A stretch of 11,116 nucleotides of DNA from an uncultured Collinsella sp. (GTDB taxonomy: Bacteria > Actinomycetota > Coriobacteriia > Coriobacteriales > Coriobacteriaceae), in the NCBI GenBank assembly GCA_958429225.1, contig CAUAJB010000062.1, positions 1-11,116 on the forward strand, read 5' to 3'. Under the pieces are notes generated by a model. That model was not told the origin of the DNA. It was given only the letters and a program-made list of their open reading frames with translations, and made no database searches. Position numbers and translations under genes: made by a program. Positions 1 to 7,179 of this stretch are shown here, in pieces; position 1 is the first letter of the stretch, and each line of letters begins with the position of its first letter.

Positions 1-41
1 GTGCGAGCTGCAGGGTCTTTTGTTAAGTGACGGATCGCTTG

Positions 42-60
42 TGGAGCCGCGCTCCATTTT
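42..60 (+). terminator. Short hairpin plus T run, possible terminator of an upstream gene
   Basis: A 6-bp perfect stem (TGGAGC at 42-47, GCTCCA at 51-56) with a 3-base loop is followed directly by TTTT on the plus strand. This is the form of a weak intrinsic terminator for a plus-strand gene entering from the left. A reading frame ending in TGA at 28-30 could be the tail of such a gene, but it is too short to identify. Read from the minus strand, the hairpin lies just after the regulator stop codon but has no T run on that side, so any role in ending the regulator transcript is less certain. Confidence 0.35.
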
Positions 61-65
61 GCTCG

Positions 66-722
66 TTAGCCCTCCTTGCGAACTTTTTGCAGGTAGCGGT
101 AGACGCTGGGCTCCGAGATGCCCAGCGCGGTGGCGGCGCAGGCCACGGCGCCCTTGAGCATGAACACCCCGTTGCCGTTGAGGTGGCGAATGACGTCCAC
201 GCGGTCGCTCTGACCAAGCGACGCTACATCCAGCCCACGCGCGCTCAGCAACTCGGCAATGCTGCGGTCGATGAGCTCCTGTGTGGACTCCGAAAGGCTT
301 TCGACCTCGATAGGGGCGGGCTCCGTGCGCGTCGGCGCCGCGTCGAAGCACGCCATGAGCTGCTGCGCCATGGCGTTGATGGAGCGTACCGTGGAAAGAT
401 CGGTGTTGACGCAGAGCATACCGACGATCTCGTCATTCTCGCGGATAAAGTACGTCGCTGACTCCAACGTCTTGCCTCCGGCGCCGCGGCCCTCGTAGCC
501 CGTAATAAACGGCAGGTCGCGATACTTGGCGTCGTGCATGATCTTGAGTGCCAGATCGGTGGCGGGACCGCCGACCTTGCGGCCGCTCACGATGCCGTTG
601 CGAATATCGACGATGGCGTGGTCGGGATCCGAGAAATCGTGCAGCACGATTTCGCTGTTTTTGCCGAGTATCTGCTCCAGAAAATCGACCATCGGCAAAA
701 AGCGACGTACGGTCTCGTTCAC
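66..722 (-). CDS. YheO/DauR-type transcriptional regulator (PAS-like + HTH_22)
   Basis: Predicted cytoplasmic DNA-binding regulator of 218 residues. Residues about 7-121 match the YheO-type PAS-like domain, with recognisable stretches such as EIVLHDFSD, GPATDLALK and IVGMLCVNTD. Residues about 150-218 form the C-terminal winged HTH usual in this family, including GVFMLKGAV and GISEPSVYRYLQKV. The family includes E. coli YheO and DauR of Pseudomonas, and several members control catabolism of amino acids or nitrogen compounds. The start chosen is GTG at 722-720. It is preceded by a clear AAAGGAG Shine-Dalgarno six bases upstream, and the protein then begins at the usual family N-terminus (VNETVRRFLP). 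The frame stays open upstream to 863, but that extension has no ribosome site and does not look like family sequence. The gene is divergent from the purine locus, so it is the natural candidate local regulator. Ligand, and whether it activates or represses, are unknown. Confidence 0.88.
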   Translation of the reverse strand: MNETVRRFLPMVDFLEQILGKNSEIVLHDFSDPDHAIVDIRNGIVSGRKVGGPATDLALKIMHDAKYRDLPFITGYEGRGAGGKTLESATYFIRENDEIVGMLCVNTDLSTVRSINAMAQQLMACFDAAPTRTEPAPIEVESLSESTQELIDRSIAELLSARGLDVASLGQSDRVDVIRHLNGNGVFMLKGAVACAATALGISEPSVYRYLQKVRKEG

Positions 723-958
723 GGGCAACTCCTTTGGGTGAAATCGGAAATGTTCATAACAATTTTTTCTCATGGTAACACGCTGCCCATCATCTCGTAT
801 ATCCGCAGGTACATTGCGTAATGCAGACGAACGGTAGGAATTTAGCGGTAAACGGTCGACCAAAAGAAAAGTTAGATGTTATTTTGACCAGACACTTTCT
901 TGACCTGCGGAAATGCGTTATTTCAGCTGAAGAATAGTCTGATAACAAAAAATTATTA

Positions 959-987
959 TTGAGAATGAGAATCATCTTTAATACGAT
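959..987 (+). promoter_or_regulatory. Candidate sigma-70-type promoter of the permease gene
   Basis: TTGAGA (959-964) and TACGAT (982-987) lie exactly 17 bases apart in an A/T-rich stretch, giving a fair -35/-10 pair (5/6 and 4/6 to consensus). Transcription would start near 994, leaving an untranslated leader of about 80 bases before the ATG at 1075. An overlapping TTTAAT at 977-982 is a closer -10 hexamer but lacks a good -35. Confidence 0.5.
960..974. promoter_or_regulatory. Fur-box-like operator overlapping the promoter
   Basis: The 15-mer TGAGAATGAGAATCA matches 11 of 14 fixed positions of the 7-1-7 Fur consensus TGATAATnATTATCA. Read as hexamers, it contains two GAGAAT units followed by CAT, as in classical Fur boxes. 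It starts inside the -35 element and fills most of the spacer, where a bound repressor would block RNA polymerase. Iron control of an operon full of Fe-S proteins would make sense. The call rests on motif resemblance only; other Fur-family or unrelated regulators are possible. Confidence 0.35.
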
Positions 988-1074
988 ATGCAATGAAGGC
1001 ACAACCTCAACCCCGCACTGCGTCACAATAGAGCGTTAGATGCGAAAACAACTACTTCGAGGATTGGTGGTCAA

Positions 1075-2469
1075 ATGACCCAGGAGACGGTTACGAACGG
1101 CACTGAAGCCCTGTTCACTCGCGAAGGCATGCCTCCCGTTAAGGAAATGATCCCGTGTGCCCTTCAGCACGTACTGGCATCGTTTGCCGGCATCATTACC
1201 CCGGCGGTCATCATGGCCGGCGTCTACGGCTTTAATAGCCAGCGGAGCACCGACATCATCCAGGTCGCGCTCATTCTTTCGGCGATCGATACGGCCCTTC
1301 AGGCCTTCGCTCCCTTCCGTCGCATCGGCGGCGGCCTGCCCATCGTCATGGGCGTTTCGTTCGCGTTCCTGCCGGCCCTGCAGGCCATGGGTGCCTCGGG
1401 CTTTAGCTTTGGTGCGCTGCTGGGCGGCGAGATCGTCGGCGGCGCCGTCGCGGTCCTCTTTGGTCTGGCCTACAGCAAGATCAAGTGGCTGTTCCCGCCC
1501 GTCGTGACCGGTACGGTCATCTTCTCCATTGGCGTCTCTCTCTATCCCACGGCCGTCAAGTATATGGCCGGCGGTATGGGTACGCCGCTGTGGGGTACCC
1601 CGCAGGCCTGGTGCGTCGCTCTTATCACCTTCGCCGTGGTCTTTGCGCTCGCCAACTTTGGCAAGGGCACGCTCAAGCTGGGATCCGTGTTCTTTGGCAT
1701 GATCGCCGGCATGATCGTCTCCATCCCCTTTGGCATGATCGACTTCTCCAGCGTCGCCACCGCTCAGGTCTTCGCCCTTCCCAAGCTCATGCCCTACGCG
1801 CTCGAGTTTGATCCCGAGGTCTGCATTACCCTCGCCGTCGTGTTCCCCATGGTTGCTATCCAGGTTATCGGTGACGTCTCCGCCGCCTGCCTGGGCTCCA
1901 TCGACCGTATGCCCACCGAGCGCGAGCTCTCCGGCGCTATCGTGTCCCAGGGCCTCACCTCTATGGTCGGCGGTCTGCTGGGCGGTCTTCCCACCAGCGC
2001 CCTTGGCCAGAACGTGGGCATCATCTGCTCCAACAAGGTCGTCAACAAGTGGGTCTTTGTGATCATCGCGGCCGTCTTTGCCATCGCCGGTCTGTTCCCG
2101 CAGCTCTCTGCCGTCCTTTCCGCTATCCCGCAGCCCGTCATCGGCGGCGCGACCGTCGGCGTCTTTGGCACCATCACCATGAACGGCGTGCGCATGTTCA
2201 CCCGCGAGGGCCTCACGCAGCGCACTACCACTATTGTCGGTACCTCCGTCGTCTTTGGCCTGGGTATCTGGATGGCCAGCGGTTGCCTTGCCGGCGAGGG
2301 TATGCCCGCCTGGGTGTCCACCGTCATCGGCTCCAATGCCGTAACCCCCACCGCCATCATGGCCATTGTCCTTAACCTGATCCTTCCGCAGACGCCGGTC
2401 GTGGCTCAGCACATCGATGCTGCCAAGGACGCTGCCGTGGATCTGGTCTTGCCCGAGAGCAAGAAGTAA
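1075..2469 (+). CDS. NCS2-family purine/pyrimidine permease (xanthine-uracil type)
   Basis: Inner-membrane transporter of 464 residues, normal length for the nucleobase-ascorbate/NCS2 family, predicted to have about 14 membrane segments. Family marks are the TM1 QH motif (Gln31-His32 in LQHVLASFAG), GGLPIVMGVSFAFLP near residue 80, the TM8 segment with IGD (Asp267), and the signature region starting Gln312-Asn313-Val-Gly. Together with the Mo hydroxylase downstream, this suggests uptake of xanthine, uric acid or a related purine. Three normally important positions are unusual. Gln263 stands where E. coli XanQ has Glu272, Gln292 where XanQ has Asp304, and Asn320 where the NAT signature has Thr. 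Substrate and ion coupling may therefore differ from XanQ. The ATG is preceded by a GGTGG Shine-Dalgarno-like stretch. It is the first gene of the plus-strand locus, followed by 195 bases of structured spacer before ssnA. Confidence 0.9.
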   Translation: MTQETVTNGTEALFTREGMPPVKEMIPCALQHVLASFAGIITPAVIMAGVYGFNSQRSTDIIQVALILSAIDTALQAFAPFRRIGGGLPIVMGVSFAFLPALQAMGASGFSFGALLGGEIVGGAVAVLFGLAYSKIKWLFPPVVTGTVIFSIGVSLYPTAVKYMAGGMGTPLWGTPQAWCVALITFAVVFALANFGKGTLKLGSVFFGMIAGMIVSIPFGMIDFSSVATAQVFALPKLMPYALEFDPEVCITLAVVFPMVAIQVIGDVSAACLGSIDRMPTERELSGAIVSQGLTSMVGGLLGGLPTSALGQNVGIICSNKVVNKWVFVIIAAVFAIAGLFPQLSAVLSAIPQPVIGGATVGVFGTITMNGVRMFTREGLTQRTTTIVGTSVVFGLGIWMASGCLAGEGMPAWVSTVIGSNAVTPTAIMAIVLNLILPQTPVVAQHIDAAKDAAVDLVLPESKK

Positions 2470-2485
2470 CCAATTCGGTGCTATT

Positions 2486-2517
2486 CGTCGGCGGACGCAT
2501 CGCCTCGTCCGCCGACG
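2486..2517 (+). terminator. 12-bp perfect GC hairpin after the permease gene, no T run
   Basis: CGTCGGCGGACG (2486-2497) and CGTCCGCCGACG (2506-2517) form a perfect 12-bp stem with an 8-base loop, 17 bases after the permease stop codon. No T run follows, so it is not a textbook intrinsic terminator. It may be an attenuator, a 3'-end stabiliser of the permease message or a processing site, and would uncouple permease expression from the downstream enzymes. Confidence 0.55.
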
Positions 2518-2520
2518 CCA

Positions 2521-2649
2521 TGCGGCGCCAAGCCGCACTTCAAAGGGTTTGTCCCTTTGGTGAAGCGTTGACGGGAGAGGGCCCGTTTCCGGTGTAGGCC
2601 GGCGCTTCGCACTCCGCCATGTCAGAGGTGTCAAACCCCGCCTCTGATG
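2521..2649 (+). ncRNA. Structured leader RNA before ssnA (three-way-junction-like; riboswitch candidate)
   Basis: Several stems can form in series. TGCGGC/GCCGCA (2521-2526 with 2532-2537). CAAAGGG/CCCTTTG (2541-2547 with 2553-2559). An 8-bp helix of 2560-2567 with 2603-2610 (one G-U) closes two inner hairpins, ACGGG/CCCGT (2571-2575 with 2582-2586) and CCGG/CCGG (2589-2592 with 2599-2602). Last is TCAGAGG/CCTCTGA (2622-2628 with 2641-2647), three bases before the AAGGG ribosome site of ssnA. A multi-helix junction directly upstream of a ribosome site is riboswitch-like. The molybdenum-enzyme context makes a Moco-type RNA a hypothesis to test, but I cannot match a known family by eye. The alternative is an untranslated spacer with chance GC-rich stems. 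Confidence 0.4.
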
Positions 2650-2664
2650 TTGAAGGGAACATCC

Positions 2665-4020
2665 ATGCTTCTGGTCGCTAACGGTTCCGTCTTTACCCGC
2701 AACGCTCAGACCCCGTTCATTCCAAACGGTGCGGTCGCCATTGACGGAGATACGATCGTCGAAGTGGGCCCCGAGCGCGAGCTCAAGGCCAAGTACCCGG
2801 ATGCCGAGTACGTCGATGCCCAGGGCAACCTCATCATGCCCGGACTCATCAACTGCCACACCCACATCTACTCGGGTCTGGCCCGCGGCCTTGCCATTAA
2901 GGGCTGCAACCCCACCAACTTTCTGGAGAATCTTGAGCAGCAGTGGTGGAAGATTGACGACAACCTGACGCTCGACGGCACCAAGGCCAGCGCCTACGCC
3001 ACGATTCTTGACTCCATCCGCGATGGCGTCACCACGATCTTCGATCACCATGCGAGCTTCCGCGAGATCCCGGGAAGCCTCTTCACCATTAAGGACGCAG
3101 CTCAGGAGCTGGGCATGCGTTCGTGCCTGTGCTACGAGGTCTCCGATCGCCGCGGCCAGGAAAAATGCGACCAGGCCATTGCCGAGAACGCCGAGTTTGC
3201 CCAGTGGGCCGCCAAGGAGCGTCGCGATAACGATAACCACATGATCGCCGCCATGTTTGGCGGTCACGCCACCTTTACGCTGTCGGACGAGACCATGGAC
3301 AAGATGGCCGAGGCCAACAACGGCCTGACCGGCTTCCACATCCATGTGTGCGAGGGCATGAACGACGTGTGGGATTCCCGCCTCAACCGCGGTGGCATCA
3401 GCCCGGTCGAGCGCCTGCTGCAGCACAACCTGCTGGGTCCCGATACCATGCTGGGCCACTGCATCCACGTGACGCCTGCCGAGATGGATATCGTCAAGGA
3501 GTCCGGCACCTGGCTCGTCAACAACCCCGAATCCAATATGGGCAACGCCGTGGGCTGCGCCCCCGTGCTCGAATTCTTCCGCCGCGGCATTCCTGTGTGC
3601 ATGGGTACCGACGCCTACACCCACGATATGCTCGAGAGCCTTAAGGTCTTCCTGATCATTCAGCGCCACAACGCCGCCATGCCCAACGTGGGCTGGTGCG
3701 AGGCCATGACCATGCTGTTCGAGAACAACGCCAAGATGGCGAGCAAGTACTTCGATCGCAAACTCGGTGTGCTCGAGGCCGGCGCTGCCGCCGACGTCAT
3801 CGTCATGGACTACAAGCCCTTTACGCCGCTGAGCGAGGAGAACATCGACGGCCACATGCTCTTTGGCATGATGGGCAAAAACTGCCGCACCACCATCATC
3901 AACGGCCGCGTCCTGTACAAGGATCGCGAGTTCGTTGGGATTGATGAGGACAAGATCAACGCGTGGACCATGGCTGAGTCCAAGAAGCTCTGGAGCACGC
4001 TCAACGATCGCGCCTACTAA
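2665..4020 (+). CDS. ssnA: SsnA-type amidohydrolase (putative aminohydrolase)
   Basis: Cytoplasmic metal-dependent hydrolase of 451 residues in the amidohydrolase superfamily, on the branch holding SsnA, guanine deaminase and AtzA/TrzN. The expected metal and catalytic residues are present: His65 and His67 (NCHTHIYSG), His227 with Glu230 (FHIHVCEG), His265 (GHCIH) and Asp316 (MGTDAYTHD). The N-terminal strand (VANGSVFTRN) and the C-terminal ADVIVMDYKPFTPL form the usual small beta sandwich. SsnA proteins are of uncertain substrate but co-occur with YgfK and XdhD-type Mo hydroxylases, so deamination or ring opening of a purine-like compound is a reasonable inference. ATG 2665 is preferred because AAGGG lies seven bases upstream. 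ATG 2647 in the same frame falls inside the preceding hairpin and lacks such a site. Confidence 0.87.
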   Translation: MLLVANGSVFTRNAQTPFIPNGAVAIDGDTIVEVGPERELKAKYPDAEYVDAQGNLIMPGLINCHTHIYSGLARGLAIKGCNPTNFLENLEQQWWKIDDNLTLDGTKASAYATILDSIRDGVTTIFDHHASFREIPGSLFTIKDAAQELGMRSCLCYEVSDRRGQEKCDQAIAENAEFAQWAAKERRDNDNHMIAAMFGGHATFTLSDETMDKMAEANNGLTGFHIHVCEGMNDVWDSRLNRGGISPVERLLQHNLLGPDTMLGHCIHVTPAEMDIVKESGTWLVNNPESNMGNAVGCAPVLEFFRRGIPVCMGTDAYTHDMLESLKVFLIIQRHNAAMPNVGWCEAMTMLFENNAKMASKYFDRKLGVLEAGAAADVIVMDYKPFTPLSEENIDGHMLFGMMGKNCRTTIINGRVLYKDREFVGIDEDKINAWTMAESKKLWSTLNDRAY

Positions 4021-4034
4021 TTACAAGTAGATTC

Positions 4035-4070
4035 ACGCGCGTCGGATGTTTCGCCGCATCCGACGCGCGT
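4035..4070 (+). terminator. 14-bp perfect hairpin after ssnA, no T run
   Basis: ACGCGCGTCGGATG (4035-4048) pairs perfectly with CATCCGACGCGCGT (4057-4070) around an 8-base loop, 15 bases after the ssnA stop. The next bases (ATAGG) contain no T run. Position and form match the hairpin after the permease gene. Likely roles are a message-stabilising 3' end, partial attenuation or RNase processing between ssnA and ygfK. Confidence 0.55.
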
Positions 4071-4168
4071 ATAGGCGGCCTCCGCGGGGTCGCCGGCGCT
4101 GTGCTAGCGCTACACCGTATTTGCGCCCGCCGCGCGGTCTCGCCGGGCGTTACAGAGAGGAGCTCATT
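4071..4168 (+). promoter_or_regulatory. GC-rich structured 5' leader of ygfK
   Basis: The remaining spacer before ygfK carries further small stems. These are GGCGGCC/GGTCGCC (4074-4080 with 4088-4094, one G-U), GCGCT/AGCGC (4096-4100 with 4106-4110) and CGCCCG/CGGGCG (4124-4129 with 4144-4149). A strong GAGGAG ribosome site follows at 4157-4162. I saw no convincing -35/-10 pair, so ygfK is probably read from the upstream promoter through or past the hairpin. The stems may be GC-rich coincidence. Confidence 0.3.
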
Positions 4169-7168
4169 ATGAGCGACATCATGAGGCCGATCCCGTTTTC
4201 GCAGCTGATGAACTGGATCATCGAGGAGCACAAGACTCAGGGCGCCGTCTTTGGCGTGCGTAAGATGGTCACGACCAACCAGGAGGGCGCGCTCCCCATT
4301 TTTGACGAGCGCATCGAGACTCCGTTTGGCCCGGCCGCCGGTCCCAATACGCAGCTGGCCCAGAACATCGTGGCATCCTACGTGGCCGGTTCACGCTTCT
4401 TTGAGCTCAAGACCGTTCAGGTTATGGATGGCGAGGAGCTCTCCAAGTGTGTGAACAAACCCTGCATTGTGGCGCAGGACGAGTGCTACAACTGCGAGTG
4501 GTCGACCGAGCTCGAGGTTCCGCAGGCCTTTGCCGAGTACGTGAAGGCATGGTTCGCCTGCCACCTCATCGCTCGCGAGTACGGCCTGGGCAGCCCGGAC
4601 GGCTTTGTCTTCAACATGTCCGTGGGCTATGACCTCGAGGGTATTAAGAGCCCCAAGGTCGACGCCTACATCGAGGGCATGAAGGACGCCAGCGGCTCCG
4701 AGGTTTGGAACGAGTGCCGCACGTGGGCGCTCGCTAACCTGGACAAGTTTGAGCATGTCGATGCCGCGTTTGTCGAGTCCATCCCGGCACGCGTCTCCAA
4801 CTCCATCACCGAGTCTACCCTGCATGGCTGCCCGCCCGCCGAGATCGAGCGCATCGCGACCTACCTTATCACCGAGAAGGGCCTCAACACCTACATCAAG
4901 TGCAACCCCACGCTGCTGGGCTATGAGTTTGCACGTCAGCGTCTGAACGAGCTGGGCTTTGACTACATCGTCTTCGATGACACGCACTTCCGCGAGGACC
5001 TGCAGTGGGTCGACGCCGTGCCCATGTTCGAGCGCCTGATTGCCCTGTGTGCCGAGCGCGGCCTGGAGTTTGGCGTCAAGCTGACCAACACGTTCCCCGT
5101 CGACGTGACGAGGAACGAGCTGCCCTCCACCGAGATGTACATGTCCGGCCGTTCACTGTTCTCGCTGACCATCGAGGCCGCCCGTCGCATTACCGAGCAG
5201 TTCGACGGCAAGCTGCGCATCAGCTACTCCGGCGGTGCTACGGTCTACAACATCCGCGCCCTGTACGATGCCGGCATTTGGCCCGTCACCCTGGCGACCG
5301 ACGTGCTCAAGCCCGGTGGCTACGAGCGCTTTAGCCAGATGGCCGGCGAGTTTACCGATCTGGACGGCAAGCCGTTTGAGGGCGTCTCTCTCGAGGCCGT
5401 GACTGCGATTCAGACCGATTCGCTCACCAACCCGCTCTACAAGAAGCCGCTGCGCCCGCTGCCCGACCGCAAGGTCGCCGGCAAGAGCCCGCTTTCCGAC
5501 TGCTTTACCACGCCGTGCCGTACGAGCTGCCCCATTCAGCAGGACATTCCCGCCTACTTGGCGGCTGTTGACGAGGGCCGCTACGAGGACGCGCTCAACA
5601 TCATCATCGAGCGCAATGCCCTGCCGTTCATTACCGGCACCATCTGCCCGCATCCCTGCGGCCGTGCCTGCGAGCGTGCATTTTACGAGCCCGAGGGCGC
5701 CCAGATTCGCGCCAGCAAGCTCAAGGCCGCCCGCGAGGCCATGACCGCCGTGCTGCCCAAGCTGCGCGCCCAGGCCATCGCCAACGACGGCGAGCGCAAC
5801 GTTGCCGTTATCGGCGGCGGCCCGGCCGGCCTGGCGACGGCGTTCTTCCTGACGCGTGCCGGCGTGCCCGTCACCATCTTCGAGGCCCGCGACTCTCTCG
5901 GCGGCGTGGTCCGTCACGTGATCCCCGAGTTCCGTATCGCGAGCGACGATATCTCTCACGATGCCGAGCTCTGCCTGGCCTTTGGCGCCAAGGTGCAGCT
6001 CAACGCTCGCGTTGATTCCATCGACGAACTCAAGGCTCAAGGCTTTACTGACGTGGTCGTGGCCACCGGTGCCTGGATGCCCGGCTCTGCGGGCTTGGGC
6101 GAGGGTGCCGAGCTCGACGTGCTGGAGTTCCTCGAGGCCGCCAAGAAGGGCGAGAAGCTCGAGCTGGGCGAGGACGTCGTGGTCATTGGCGCCGGCAACA
6201 CCGCCATGGACGCGGCCCGCGTGGCCAAGCGCCTGGCTGGCGTGAAGAACGTGCGCCTGGTGTATCGCCGCACCAAGAAGCAGATGCCCGCCGACGAGGA
6301 AGAGCTTGATCTTGCTCTTGCCGACGGCGTTGAGTTCTGCGAGCTGCTGGCGCCCAAGGCGCTCAACGGTGCCGTGCTGACCTGCGACGTTATGGAGCTT
6401 GGCGAGCCGGATGCAAGCGGCCGTCGCAGCCCCGTCGCCACGGGCGAGACCGTCGAGCTTTCCGCCACTACGGTGATCTGCGCCGTGGGCGAGGGCATCG
6501 ATGCCAGCCTGTACGATGCCGCGGGCGTCGAGCACGACCGTCGCGGCCGCCTTGCCGCCACCTCCACCGGCGTCGAGGGCGTCTGGGCTGCGGGCGACTG
6601 CCGTCGCGGTCCTGCCACCGTGGTCGAGGCCATCGCCGATGCCGCCGAGGTCGCCCGTGCCATCGCCGGCGTGGACTTTAACAAGTACGCCGACCAGAAT
6701 GCTCAGGCCGGTCGCGAGGACGTCTGCTACGAGCGCAAGGGGTCGCTGTGCCGCGACAAGCGCAACTGCACCAAGACCCGCTGCCTGGGCTGCGGCTCGG
6801 TGTGCGAGGTCTGCTGCGACGTGTGCCCCAACCGCGCCAACGTGGCAATTAAGGTGCCGGGTCTCGCCAAGCATCAGGTCGTTCACGTCGACGGCATGTG
6901 CAACGAGTGCGGCAACTGCGCCGTGTTCTGCCCCTACCAGGAGGGTCGTCCCTACAAGGACAAGCTCACCCTGTTCTGGAGCGAGGAGGACATGGAGAAC
7001 TCCGAAAACGAGGGCTTCCTGGCCGTGGACGAGGATCACTTTAAGGTCCGCGTAGCCGACACGGTCCGCACCGTCTCGGTCGATGCCGTCAACACCGGTC
7101 TTCCCGAGGCCGTCCGCCTGACCATCAGGGCTGTGCGCGACAACTATTCGTACCTTCTTAAGAAATAG
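4169..7168 (+). CDS. ygfK: YgfK-type Fe-S/FAD/NAD(P) oxidoreductase (putative selenate reductase subunit)
   Basis: Soluble redox protein of 999 residues, close to the roughly 1,000-residue length of YgfK. Residues 1 to about 430 resemble the FMN-type TIM barrel of dihydropyrimidine-dehydrogenase relatives. A GltD-like Fe-S segment follows, with Cys445/450/454 and Cys493/497/501. The FAD Rossmann motif is GGGPAG at 549-554. An NAD(P) Rossmann motif (GAGNTA, 674-679) is followed by YRRTKKQMPA, typical of GltD-type NADPH sites. The C-terminus has two ferredoxin-like clusters: Cys872/875/879 with Cys882, 883 and 886, then Cys911/914/917/921. YgfK is named for a suspected role in selenate reduction, but its true reaction is unsettled. 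In purine clusters it may move electrons between NAD(P)H, Fe-S proteins and a heterocyclic substrate. ATG 4169 is chosen for the GAGGAG site six bases upstream; the open frame back to 4046 overlaps the hairpin and is Arg-rich filler. The next gene starts 11 bases after the stop. Confidence 0.88.
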   Translation: MSDIMRPIPFSQLMNWIIEEHKTQGAVFGVRKMVTTNQEGALPIFDERIETPFGPAAGPNTQLAQNIVASYVAGSRFFELKTVQVMDGEELSKCVNKPCIVAQDECYNCEWSTELEVPQAFAEYVKAWFACHLIAREYGLGSPDGFVFNMSVGYDLEGIKSPKVDAYIEGMKDASGSEVWNECRTWALANLDKFEHVDAAFVESIPARVSNSITESTLHGCPPAEIERIATYLITEKGLNTYIKCNPTLLGYEFARQRLNELGFDYIVFDDTHFREDLQWVDAVPMFERLIALCAERGLEFGVKLTNTFPVDVTRNELPSTEMYMSGRSLFSLTIEAARRITEQFDGKLRISYSGGATVYNIRALYDAGIWPVTLATDVLKPGGYERFSQMAGEFTDLDGKPFEGVSLEAVTAIQTDSLTNPLYKKPLRPLPDRKVAGKSPLSDCFTTPCRTSCPIQQDIPAYLAAVDEGRYEDALNIIIERNALPFITGTICPHPCGRACERAFYEPEGAQIRASKLKAAREAMTAVLPKLRAQAIANDGERNVAVIGGGPAGLATAFFLTRAGVPVTIFEARDSLGGVVRHVIPEFRIASDDISHDAELCLAFGAKVQLNARVDSIDELKAQGFTDVVVATGAWMPGSAGLGEGAELDVLEFLEAAKKGEKLELGEDVVVIGAGNTAMDAARVAKRLAGVKNVRLVYRRTKKQMPADEEELDLALADGVEFCELLAPKALNGAVLTCDVMELGEPDASGRRSPVATGETVELSATTVICAVGEGIDASLYDAAGVEHDRRGRLAATSTGVEGVWAAGDCRRGPATVVEAIADAAEVARAIAGVDFNKYADQNAQAGREDVCYERKGSLCRDKRNCTKTRCLGCGSVCEVCCDVCPNRANVAIKVPGLAKHQVVHVDGMCNECGNCAVFCPYQEGRPYKDKLTLFWSEEDMENSENEGFLAVDEDHFKVRVADTVRTVSVDAVNTGLPEAVRLTIRAVRDNYSYLLKK

Positions 7169-7179
7169 GCGAGTCTCTT

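Larger units (their letters stand above)
723..1074. promoter_or_regulatory. AT-rich divergent intergenic region with inverted repeats
   Basis: This is a 352-base gap between the divergent regulator and permease starts, clearly richer in A/T than the genes. It holds a perfect 9-bp inverted pair: TCCGCAGGT at 802-810 and ACCTGCGGA at 903-911. Next to the first arm is an imperfect 16-bp palindrome at 810-825 (TACATTGC / GTAATGCA). Next to the second arm is a similar core (AATGCGTTAT at 912-921, matching ATTGCGTAAT at 813-822 in 8 of 10 positions). Two copies of a related motif about 100 bases apart between divergent genes suggest regulator binding sites, perhaps with looping. I infer they may be operators for the YheO-type protein. 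I saw no convincing promoter for the regulator gene. Confidence 0.4.

Noticed and set aside
884..905. Two TTGACC hexamers (884-889 and 900-905) as -35 elements of the permease promoter
   Set aside because: Neither has a reasonable -10 at 16-18 bases downstream. The TTGAGA/TACGAT pair is better spaced.
2568..2596. Internal promoter with TTGACG as -35 before ssnA
   Set aside because: At 17-base spacing the -10 position reads GGTGTA, which is not a credible -10, and the segment is better explained as part of the stem-loop region.
1036..3855. Long antisense open frame of 939 codons opposite the permease and ssnA
   Set aside because: It spans two well-supported genes and the structured spacer. 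Its composition is the low-complexity His/Gly/Ala/Asp-rich mirror of GC-rich codons, and it matches no family.
5153..7039. Antisense open frame of 628 codons opposite ygfK
   Set aside because: It has the same codon-bias mirror composition (His/Gly/Ala/Leu-rich), fully inside the ygfK coding sequence.
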